Origin: Nymphaea colorata
Lineage: Eukaryota > Streptophyta > Magnoliopsida > Nymphaeales > Nymphaeaceae
Length of the DNA: 64,000 bases
Reading direction: 5' to 3'
Assembly (NCBI RefSeq): GCF_008831285.2
Contig: NC_045138.2
Location: 20,553,934-20,617,933 of the forward strand
The translations under genes were made by a program, and so were the position numbers. Under the pieces are notes generated by a model, which was given only the letters and a program-made list of their open reading frames with translations, had not been told where the DNA came from and made no database searches. Within the stretch, counting starts at the first letter, position 1. Each line of letters opens with the position of its first letter. This document shows positions 55,462-64,000 of the stretch, piece after piece.

Positions 55462-55570
55462 TTTTGATGGTGCCACTCAGTTTTCATCCCAGTGTCATGG
55501 CGCAGATGTCCCAGCGAACGAGTTCAAGCAGTGTCCTGCTGCTTACCTGAAACCAGCTGAGTCTGGCTGA
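55462..55570 (+). other. Possible alternative last exon of the aspartic protease gene
   Basis: After the stop in exon 8 a pyrimidine tract ends in TTCTGCACAG (55461). An open stretch of 36 codons follows with evenly spaced Cys (FSSQCHG, FKQCPAAYL) and ends in TGA at 55568-55570. If exon 8 is cut at GT 55362-55363 the join CCAAT|TTTTGAT keeps frame and replaces the last six residues. The donor is weak. It may instead be spliced 3' untranslated sequence using GTTAGT near 55409. Confidence 0.4.
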
Positions 55571-55851
55571 CTACCTTCCAATAGAAAAAGGCTGACTAGT
55601 GTAGTATACCATTTTTTGGTTTGCACAAAAATTAGTCACAGTCATGGGAAAAGGGATTATACACAATGTACGACGCAAAATGAAAGTATGACAATGAAAG
55701 CCATGCTCTTTACTACATCTTTTTTGCTGTTTCTAGGGGGTGACCCCATGGTTTTACTATCAAATCAACAGGCCTGGCATATGTAAGATCGGACCCACCT
55801 AGTCCTTCGTATGAGGATAAACAGTCGTCAAATTCGATACAGATGGAAATG

Positions 55852-55858
<7 letters not shown>

Positions 55859-55918
<60 letters not shown>
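55859..55918. repeat. (TA)n microsatellite
   Basis: About 60 bp of TA repeats, 290 bp after the protease gene. Confidence 0.98.
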
Positions 55919-55923
<5 letters not shown>

Positions 55924-55951
55924 CCTCTAATTCGTTTTGCCCCAACAAGTT

Positions 55952-56251
55952 GATATTGCTTAACCAAATTCTCACGGTTTACCGTTTACCCATAATATTT
56001 ACATATTCAATATTTACCCCTTAGGGGACAGACAAAATTCCCTTTTTGCCCTCATGCTTAATAGGTACAGTCTTGCATTTAGATACAATTTCCATATGCA
56101 AATCCATATTGCTTAACCAAATTTTCAGGGTTTACCCATAATATTTACATATTCAAGATTTGCCCCTTAGGGGACAGACAAAATTCCCTTTTTGCCCTCA
56201 TGCATAATAGGTACAGTCTTGCATTTAGATACATTTTCCATATGCAAATCC
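55952..56251. repeat. Two-copy tandem duplication of about 150 bp
   Basis: ATATTGCTTAACCAAATT at 55953 and 56106 opens two units that share CATAATATTTACATATTCAA, CCCCTTAGGGGACAGACAAA, GTACAGTCTTGCATTTAGAT and CCATATGCAAATCC. The first unit has a 7-bp extra piece. Confidence 0.93.
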
Positions 56252-57949
56252 CTATTCCCATGCTAATCAGACCTTTCGGAGAGGGGAAGAGAAAAATATT
56301 TCCAGATAGAACCTAGAGACAGTAAAGGGAAAACATGAGCCAAAAATTAGTGTTACATATATAGAGAGCCAATATAAGGCAACTGTGAGATGAAATTGCT
56401 GTTTTATTTCGTTTACAACACGAAGAAGTTTATAATGGTTTTCTTTAATTAAAAGTTGTACATAAAAAGGAGTTTACAGAATCTTATTGATCTTTGACTC
56501 GTGAGCTTCTACAGAGCGCTTCTATTCATCTGGCTCTCGCCTATTTCTAATGAATTTTGATCATCGGAGGGATGCTGCACAGAGCAAGGAGCTGAACCAA
56601 TATGAACAGAAACATACCAAACAACCTTTACATGCCATCATTCTTGCCGCACCATGCAAGCACGAATGTCTGAAGTTCAAATAGGCATATCTGCTGGACT
56701 GTGGCCAGAACTGTCTGCTCGACTTAGTTTTAGCTGAGGTCCAGTCTTTTTTCTCCTAAAAAATCAAAAAACGATCAAAAACTTGAACATCATTATGAGC
56801 AGCAGTAGAATATCTTGGGTATTTTCCTTTTTACACTAAGTGGGCATTTGGTAACAGGAATACTGCTTTCTTTGAAACAAGATGTGTGTTAGCATAACAG
56901 ATTACATTCACAAGACAACAGATTACATTCGCAAGACAGAGAAGACCCATTTTTTACATACGAAGCTTTCTTTTTAGATTCAATTCATTTATCCTTACAT
57001 TTGAAACTCTCATTTTAGGGCCAATTCATTTTGTTTTAGTTTTCAATACCAAACAAACCCACTTTCCTGATTTTGGTGTCTTTCTTTTTATGATTCAATG
57101 CTTATGGAATTCAAATTTTGTTTCTAACTAATAAAAATTAAGGTTTTTCTTCAATAAAACACAATTTCATCTCATAGAGCACAAAGTTACTTAGGCAAAG
57201 ATTTTGTTGCAACATGAATGCATATAAGTGTAGTTTATGACTCAATGTTACATAATTGATGCTCCATCAATAGACTACATGTTTCCTGTGCACGAATTGT
57301 TGGAAAATTAGTGTTTGTGATGCTATGCGCAGATCCAAATTTTACTACAAATAAGAGAGAATATTTCACTATGTGAAAAGGAAGAAAATATTTGAATTTA
57401 TGTTATGAAGCTCATAATTTATTAGCTTAGTACTCTTAAATGCAAATTTTGCTAAGCTAAGACATGGTAATAAATGAAGTCACTACAATTTTATGTCTAT
57501 ATAGGGGTAGTTTGGCGACAGTGACATTCACAAAGTGTTTCTCCTACCAAACAACCCCATAAGGAATAAGAATGCCTCGATGCACATAAGAAACACATTA
57601 TGTTGATTAAAATGTTATAGTTGCATTTGCCATTTGAACGAATCACTTTATTTAAGAACTTAAGTTAGGAATAACCAACGGACATGTTTAAATTCATCAT
57701 GATAATTAGGTAACAATTAGTTTAATTTAATGAATATTAAATCTCATACTTGAAAGAGCAAATAAGATAGGAGCAAAAGGCAAGATGGAAGCCAAACATG
57801 ACGATGGATAAGATCTGATGACGGCAATTTCTATCTAGGAAACCTCCTGTGGCCAGATCATGGGTTGATAAGTGTAGATCGGAAAACTAGGAATGGGAAG
57901 ATCTTGCATATTTGATGTTTGTTCAGGTGGAGGGGAATGACCGAGAATC
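56252..57949. other. Intergenic; a short foldback at 57504-57558
   Basis: GGGGTAGTTTGGCGACA and, 20 bp later, CTCCTACCAAACAACCCC form imperfect inverted ends of a 55-bp foldback with ATA on both sides, perhaps a worn MITE. GTGGGCATTTGGTAACAGGA at 56842 resembles another MITE end. No gene is supported. Confidence 0.35.
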
Positions 57950-60900
57950 TTGATTTTCGCATCCATGGTGGAACAGCTTAATAAACCCTTTCAATTCATG
58001 GAAATCACCTACTTTATAGGTGATTCTACAAGAAAAAGTATGGATTTCAATTATATCGTGAAAAGTTATCAATGCTCTAGAAGGATGTGGATAATCTATG
58101 CTTTTCATTTCTTAGGCAAAGATCATTGTTTGTTAAGATCATTGTTTGTTAAAGTCCACAATGAAGATAGTTAGCAAATCCTTCTCTAAGAAGGGGCATG
58201 GAGGCTTCGAGAAAGAACATTAGTTGCAAACCATTGGAAGCCAAGGCGTTCCTTTAAGGTGGAGGACTCTCTTCAGGTGCCTCTATGGATTAGGTTGCCT
58301 AATCTTCTATTGTTGTTGTGGCACAGGGAAGTGTTTAAAACTTTAAATCAATAGCAAAAGCCATTTAAGTTGAATTGATTGAAGAAGATGAACTGACAAG
58401 AGTAATGTCGAGAATTGTGTCTGCTTGATTGAAAATTGAGGTTCCTCTTTTCTTTGTTCCCAAACAGGCAATTGATGTGTTCCGCGATGATGGTGTTAGA
58501 GTTTTACAGGAAGTTTAGTATGAGGGTTACTAGTATCAAGTTACGCATTCAGAGTTAACACCCATCTTACAGAAGATTATAAAGTGCGCAAGGAACATTC
58601 CGCAACTAGAGGTTTGGGACTCGAGCTAAAGAAGTTTGCTTAGAGGTCAAAGTGTCTTGCAAACAATGGAGGGGAAGACAAGGTTGGGGTGACCTTCGTA
58701 GGGAGCAGAAGCATATCCAAACATAGAGGGGTGAACACATATGAGAGTCAGATGTCGGTTGACTTTGAGGCAATGAATCCTAGTAAGGAGGATTTTCTAA
58801 TGGCACATGAAGAGGCTTTCTATAAGTAAGAGGTCATCAAGGAAGAATGCTGATCCAGGTATGTCCTGTCTCTATTCTTAGGTTGTTTGATTCTTTGTGA
58901 AATTGTGTAAATAAGAAGAATGAGATGGAGAAGAAAAATAAGATGAGTGCACCCAGCTCTCGGCATGACCTATTAGGGAAAAGGACAAATAAGAAAGAGT
59001 TGGTAGAGATTTAGCTTTCTGAGGCCCCTTTAAAACTGGTTAGAAGAGGAAAGGTAGACATGGAAGGGAGAAGCCAGTTAGAGCTTTAGCTCCTTATGAT
59101 TGACCTAAGAACAGTAAAGACAAGATGCCTCTAGAGGATACCACCAACACTGAAAGCATCTTGCCTAATGTTGATGATGATGAAGAGGCTTGCGGTAGGG
59201 GTGTGGATCCAAGGAGGCCAACTGTGAAATAGAAATGAAAGAAGTAGATTTCTTAGTCCCAAAGCCATTGTAAAATGTTGCCTCATGAAGATCATTTCAT
59301 GGAATGCAAGAGGTTTAGCTCTTCTACCTCAAAGAGTTGAACATCTATATAGAGACAAAACGGCCGGAGCTATTCTTTATATATACTCAATGATCAGTCC
59401 CAATAATATTGAAAGATAGAGGATGAGACATCTCAATTTTGCAATTGCATGATGTATGTTTGTTGCCAGAGCACAAGTACACATAATCTTGGGTTGGAAC
59501 CTAGAGAGGTTATCGGTGAAAGAGGTGGATATAAACGAAGAATGGATAATTGCTATGAGAGGTGCCCAACAAGTGATTTGTATTACATGTGTAAATTTGA
59601 GTCATAACATGTTGGTTAGGAGGGCAACCTTTAGAAATTTATCAATTAAGTTGTAGAGGATTGTGCATCCCAAAATTGTGATTGGTGATTTTAATGCTCT
59701 AAGAGGCTCTAGAGATAAACTAGGCAGACATCTTAATGCATTAGCTTGTCTAGACTCAGTCCCAATCAGTAATGATGTTAATGTGGTATCTAAATCTTAG
59801 ATGTCTCCCATGGATAGTGTCTGATCATTGTGTTTTAGTTCATAGTATTTGTAATCCTACTGTTTTTAGATTTGATAGACATCTTTTTTTACATTTCAGC
59901 TGTTGGGATTTTAAAGAATGTTGTGGAGTTAAAAAAGTTGAAAAGAACGAGTAAAATGTAGGAATGCAAAACTCAGTGAGCATGTCTCTTAGTATTATGG
60001 TAGAGCTAGAGATGATGCAAAGTATTTATGGTTTCAAATCTCTCCAACTAACAGAGTATGAGTTGCTTCTTAGGAATGAGCTATAACTTCACATTAAAAG
60101 AGGAGGAGTTGTATTGGCAGCAAAGATCTAGAACTAACTAGTTGCATAATGGGGACAAAAATACAACATATTTTCATGTCATGTAAAAAATAGTCAAAAT
60201 AAAAGGTAGGTAATGGTTATGGAAGTGGTTGGTTATAGAGTTGGGAGGGGAAAGGATCTCCATGAGGCTTGCATATTGTACTTTGAAAAATTTTATAGAA
60301 GCAATGGTTTTGAAGGCTTGATGATAGAAGCTTATGGGTCAACTCATTTGTTAGTAAAGAAAATAATGAGAAATTGCACTCTCTTATTCTTGACTCGAAA
60401 ATTTGTTAAAAAAAGGTTCTGTTTCGTAGGCACAACAATAAAGCCACAGGCCACGATGTCTTCGGGGCTGATTTTTATAGGTAACATTGGAAATTTGGTG
60501 GCTTTGTTGTATCCAAGGCAGTGCATGATTTTTTCAAAATTGAAAAAAAATCATGAAAAGTGTGAACAAGATACACTTAGTCCTTATAAAGAAAAATAAT
60601 AGAAGCTCTTAATATAAAGGAGTTTAGGCAAATTGCTTTGTGAAATTTTCATTGCAAAATAATCTCAAAATGAAGGTGGGTCATATGAATTAATTTTGGC
60701 AGAAATCATGGGATTTGATTAGAGAGTTGTCCTCCCTAATAGAATGATCAAGCATCACATTATAATACTTCATGAAATCATTAATAATGTGGACAAGTCA
60801 TCAAAACAATCAGTGCTCATGAAATTAGATATTTCAAAAGTATATGATAATGTCGAATAGAATTTTTTTTGAGGCAGTATTGGTGTACCTTAATTTTAGC

Positions 60901-61232
60901 TATTTCTAGACATCTAGATTAATGACTTGTGTTACATTTTTTAATATGCCTTGGTGCTTAATGAAAGAGAAGGTAAGGAATTTTATTGTGGAAAACGACT
61001 CCGATAAGGAGATCCTTTGTCACCATTTCTATTCTTAGTTGTGGTTGAAACCCTTTCCCATAGGCTTAGAATGTTTCATTATGGGAGAGTAGAAACTCTA
61101 ATAGGGCTAAATTTTAGACTAGATTCTCCTATAGCCTTCTATGGAGATGACATGATATTGATCAGCAAGGCTAGTTTAGAATCTATCTCCAGTATAAAGG
61201 ACATCTTGGTTGAATTTGCTGGTAGCGCATGA
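57950..61232 (+). pseudogene. Decayed L1-type LINE
   Basis: Plus-strand pieces appear in LINE order. At about 58139-58350 an ORF1 piece (FVKVHNEDS, then NHWKPRRSFKVEDSLQVPLW and IRLP) matches the DUF4283 domain. At 59285 MKIISWNARGLA is the start of the endonuclease. At about 60440-60540 there is the piece equivalent to GPDG..ADFY. At about 60820-60855 LMKLDISKVYDNVE is RT motif A. At about 61008-61055 GDPLSPFLFLVVVE and at 61139 FYGDDMILISKA are the next RT motifs. Stops and frameshifts separate them all. Sequence after 61232 is unrelated, so the 3' end is lost. The 5' limit is uncertain. Confidence 0.75.
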
Positions 61233-61235
61233 CTA

Positions 61236-61640
61236 TTTTACCGATGGTCAGAAAATATCAGTAAATGTAAACGTCAGTCAATAAAACTTTTACTGATGCC
61301 TTCCCCGAACATCGAGGAATAAAATGTCAGTGAATACTATCACCAACATTTCTGTTACACACATCGATGTAGATTGTATTCACTGATGCATGTTGAATGT
61401 AATTGAATATACTATTATGTGACATCTATGATAGTATTAGCGACGATGGCATAAACATCGGTGATAATGCCCTTTGACGATTGTTGAACATCGTTAAGGA
61501 TTTTTACTGATGTTCGTCTGAATGTTAGTCATAGTTTTATCAACGTTTTTCATAAATGTTGATAAACATTTGACCAATGTTCAGAGAAACATTGATGATA
61601 TTCTTTACGATGCACTACCATGTGTTGGTAAAGATTTGAA
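61236..61640. mobile_element. CACTA-like subterminal repeat stretch
   Basis: Short words ACCGATGG, TTACTGATG, GTCAGT, CATCGRTG, TCACTGATGC, CATCGGTGAT and CATCGTTAAGG recur in both orientations, about a dozen times in 400 bp. The same vocabulary fills the CACTA-type MITE at 1624-1789. GCACTACC at 61611-61618 may be a worn terminus. No coding part is seen. Confidence 0.45.
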
Positions 61641-62000
61641 TTTTTTGTTTTGTTGAAAAATCAATAAACAAAAAGTCTAGTTGATGTCACTTCAATGTAT
61701 CTAATGCTCAATGTAATCAGACTGCAACATTATTGGGATAGAATCTTGCGACTCTCCCTTCTATTTAACTAGATTTACCACTTATTATTGGTAACTCAAA
61801 GTAAATATGTGTGAGAATCTGAAACATAATCTTAGGAAGTTTCAGTAGCAAAGTGGACTTGCACAGGGATGTATGGAAAGTGTGAGATGGGAAGAGGGTG
61901 GTTTAGTTACATGAACCTGTAAGATCATTTGGTGGGCCGACATATGTCTATGAGGAATTTCAGACATTATAGATGTCTTAAAATAAATATCCGCTTAAGT
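61641..62000. other. Possible beginning of the 5' LTR, otherwise nothing recognised
   Basis: The start of the LTR described next may lie in here (a TGTGTGAGAATC at about 61808 is one candidate), but no second LTR is in the window to prove it. Confidence 0.2.
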
Positions 62001-62394
62001 GATTGCATTTTGGGATATTATGTCATTTTAGATGATATGGGGTAATTTTGAAATGTATAGATACCAGTACGCAATTATGGACTCTTTGATGGGCGGAATT
62101 CGTAATTGTCCTCATTATAAAATGGTAGTGGTCCCTAGGGTCGTGCAATGGTTGCCTGAAACGTTGGTTTCTAGGGTTTTCCTCTTTCCCATCTGAGAGA
62201 GACCTCAAGCGCGCCGCACGTACCCTGGAAGACTCTACTTCGATCTTCCCGTGCACCAGTTCAGATGGATTCAGGTATACTTTCGCTTCAGTTTAAGGTT
62301 TTGTTTATTTCAATGATTTAGCATGAGCATGATCCTGTTTTAGGGTATATACGTTTGGTTTTGTATATGCATGAAGGGGAGAAATCCCTACAAT

Positions 62395-62406
62395 TGGTAT
62401 TAGAGC
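62395..62406 (+). promoter_or_regulatory. tRNA-Met primer-binding site
   Basis: TGGTATTAGAGC follows the presumed LTR end CTACA with two bases between. In plant Copia and Gypsy elements the initiator tRNA-Met primes minus-strand synthesis at TGGTATCAGAGC. Confidence 0.7.
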
Positions 62407-62434
62407 CTATGCTCATTGTTGAATCGTTGATCTT

Positions 62435-63295
62435 TTGGATGATTTTTTTTCGGGCTTCCGCTACAGTCGCCTGAGACACAGGGAAGTATGGCGAAGGGAC
62501 GGCCAAGCAACCGTCGCCGGAAGGCAAACAGCCGTTTGCCGGCCGTCCTGGCGCGACCCGCCGCCGGCCCGTCGGTGGTTCCCCTGCGTCTGTCGCAGCC
62601 ACTCAAGAGGAAGAAAAGGGAAAAGGGGCAGATTTGAAATCAAGGGGAAACCGGCCAGAATCGGCCTGTTTCCGGCGGGCGTCGGCCCGCCATCGTGGCG
62701 GCCGACGTCCGGCGACGCTGGCGGCACCCGCCGGCGGCCACCCACGGTGTTGGGTGGCCTGCCGGTGGAGCTTCACCGCCCGCCTGCCGTTCGGCAGGCG
62801 AGCGGTGGAGGCAACGCCCGCGATCGCTCACGCGGGCAGGCGGACCGGGTCGGGTCTTGCAGACTCGATCCGGATCCATCAGATTTAAAAAAAAAATATT
62901 CATTTTGCCGCCCGCCCGCGCCTCTGTATCCATGCGGTTTAAGTTTTTTTGAGAAACGGTTCATCCTTGTCAAACCGGTTCTGAAAAGAGTCAAACGGGT
63001 TCATTCGGTTACAGAACGATTCAACTCGATTCAGAACCGGTTCAGACCTTTTAGGGACCGGTTCGGACCTTTTGGGGGCCGATTCGGATCATTTTGGGTC
63101 CGGCTCATTAAGTTTAAATCCGATTCAGACAGTTTCGAACCTTTTGGAGACCGGTTCATTCAGTTTTGGAGCCGATTCGGTCCATTTTCGGACCGGTTCA
63201 GTTATTTTTCAGTCGATTCAGTTGATTTTCAAACTGATTCAGGGCTTTTCAGACCGGTTTATTCAGTTTTAGAACCGATTTTAGCCATTTATTAA
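62435..63295 (+). CDS. Open frame with heptapeptide repeats in the retrotransposon leader
   Basis: This frame of 286 residues opens just after the primer site. Its first half, from the GC-rich leader, is rich in Arg, Pro and Gly. From residue about 165 it turns into repeats of seven residues of the type DRFGPFG / GRFGSFW, because the 21-bp DNA repeat is exactly seven codons. Other frames and the opposite strand are also open over parts of the GC-rich section, so this may be a by-product of composition and repeat length rather than a protein. No known domain. Confidence 0.25.
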   Translation: MDDFFSGFRYSRLRHREVWRRDGQATVAGRQTAVCRPSWRDPPPARRWFPCVCRSHSRGRKGKRGRFEIKGKPARIGLFPAGVGPPSWRPTSGDAGGTRRRPPTVLGGLPVELHRPPAVRQASGGGNARDRSRGQADRVGSCRLDPDPSDLKKKYSFCRPPAPLYPCGLSFFEKRFILVKPVLKRVKRVHSVTERFNSIQNRFRPFRDRFGPFGGRFGSFWVRLIKFKSDSDSFEPFGDRFIQFWSRFGPFSDRFSYFSVDSVDFQTDSGLFRPVYSVLEPILAIY

Positions 63296-63375
63296 CCGAT
63301 TCAGTGGGTTTTTTTGAACCGATACGGTCTATTTTTTGACCGGTTCGTCCAATTTTTAGACCGGTTCAGCCCTAT
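62955..63375. repeat. 21-bp minisatellite of about 20 diverged units
   Basis: Units of the form CCGGTTCAGTCCATTTTNGGA follow one another, most exactly 21 bp long, alternating CCGGTTC and CCGATTC starts. Units at 63056, 63078, 63099 and 63161-63240 show the period best; a few are 19, 20, 23 or 31 bp. Confidence 0.92.
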
Positions 63376-64000
63376 TTAGGGGCACGTGGGTGTTCTAGTT
63401 GTGGTTTAAGAACGATAAGGGCCACTTTAAGGCCGATTTAGTGGTTCTTGACCCACTTAAGTACAATTATGGTATCGGTTTATAAAATTTTGGACTCTTT
63501 TGGGCCCATATCATTGAACCATTTGGTTTTGAATTCAATATAAGACAATTTTGTATGTGTCACATCATTGAATCATTTGGTTTTGGATTTAATGTAGAGC
63601 AAATTTGTATGTAAATTTTAATTCATGTATCATGTTTTGCATGTTTTAAATTTGTGGGTGTACTTTAAATGAATGTTTGGATTATGAATTTGATCTTTGG
63701 CCATGTCTGTTGTTTAAAATGAGTAAGTTTGTATTTTATGTCGCCAAAATGACCTCTGTTGTACGAATTTGCCTGTTTTGAACATTAGATGATAGTATAC
63801 TTGATCCATGCGGGCAATGATCAACCCAAAGGAGGATTGTTGTTTGGTCAGGTTTAAGTATACAGGGCAATGAATATGTGATAATTTTTCATGTTTTCAT
63901 GTAAATAGCGAGTCAATCCAAAGATAGGCTCGTTGTTTGACAGGGTTAATTATCTATATTCATTGTTGACCAAAAATACCACTTGCAGTTAGTATTTCAA

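Larger units (their letters stand above)
62000..64000 (+). mobile_element. 5' end of an LTR retrotransposon, running off the window
   Basis: The LTR appears to end in CCCTACA at 62386-62392. TGGTATTAGAGC (62395-62406), two bases later, matches the tRNA-Met primer site TGGTATCAGAGC with one change. A TATA-like ATTATAAAATGG lies near 62113. Downstream is a GC-rich leader (62470-62880), the 21-bp repeat array and then AT-richer DNA with a two-copy 50-bp repeat (ATCATTGAAYCATTTGGTTT) at 63508 and 63563. No gag or polymerase domain appears before the window ends. Confidence 0.6.

Noticed and set aside
1-64000. CRISPR arrays, bacterial operons, organelle DNA insertions
   Set aside because: Tandem arrays have no spacer pattern, genes have introns, and I recognised no plastid or mitochondrial gene.

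Overview
The window is nuclear DNA from a flowering plant. It is AT-rich, with introns bounded by GT and AG, very long (TA)n microsatellites and many layers of transposable elements, and it holds two host genes that belong to plant families: a NAC transcription factor and a nucellin/Asp1-type aspartic protease. I cannot place the species from the sequence. All joins and family names below come from reading the sequence, not from a search.

Layout. 1-20 kb is a graveyard of small elements: a hAT-like MITE with an 8-bp target duplication (583-970), a CACTA-type MITE with a TTA duplication (1624-1789), a decayed Copia polyprotein (about 3.96-5.35 kb) with younger elements nested in it, and many copies of short elements that start or end with GGCGGAGCCA. 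20.0-23.3 kb holds a complete three-exon ATAF/SNAC-type NAC gene with a GC-rich promoter carrying two CACGTG boxes and several TGACG motifs. 23.3-36.8 kb is repeat-rich intergenic DNA with a Tourist-type MITE (26902-27123), a LINE reverse-transcriptase scrap near 33.1 kb and several microsatellites. 36810-41654 looks like one very long solo LTR (4.85 kb, TG...CA, CCAAC on both sides).

44.07-52.23 kb is the most striking part. A 6.7-kb PIF/Harbinger DNA transposon (44823-51512) has matching ends and three minus-strand genes: a Myb/SANT-like DNA-binding protein, a DDE transposase whose three exons join in frame with all catalytic residues present, and a small protein with an RNase H1 N-terminal (viroplasmin-type) fold, which is not a usual part of these elements. 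The transposon has no TTA/TAA target duplication. Instead both ends abut copies of a 0.72-0.75-kb host segment that are almost identical outside a (TA)n array. The right copy ends about 390 bp before the start of the aspartic protease gene (52620-55383, eight exons, both active-site Asp motifs present).

55.6-64 kb is again intergenic: a short tandem duplication, a decayed L1-type LINE (about 57.95-61.23 kb), a CACTA-like stretch, and the 5' part of an LTR retrotransposon. That element's leader has a tRNA-Met primer site and a long array of 21-bp repeats that reads as a heptapeptide repeat; it runs off the window end.
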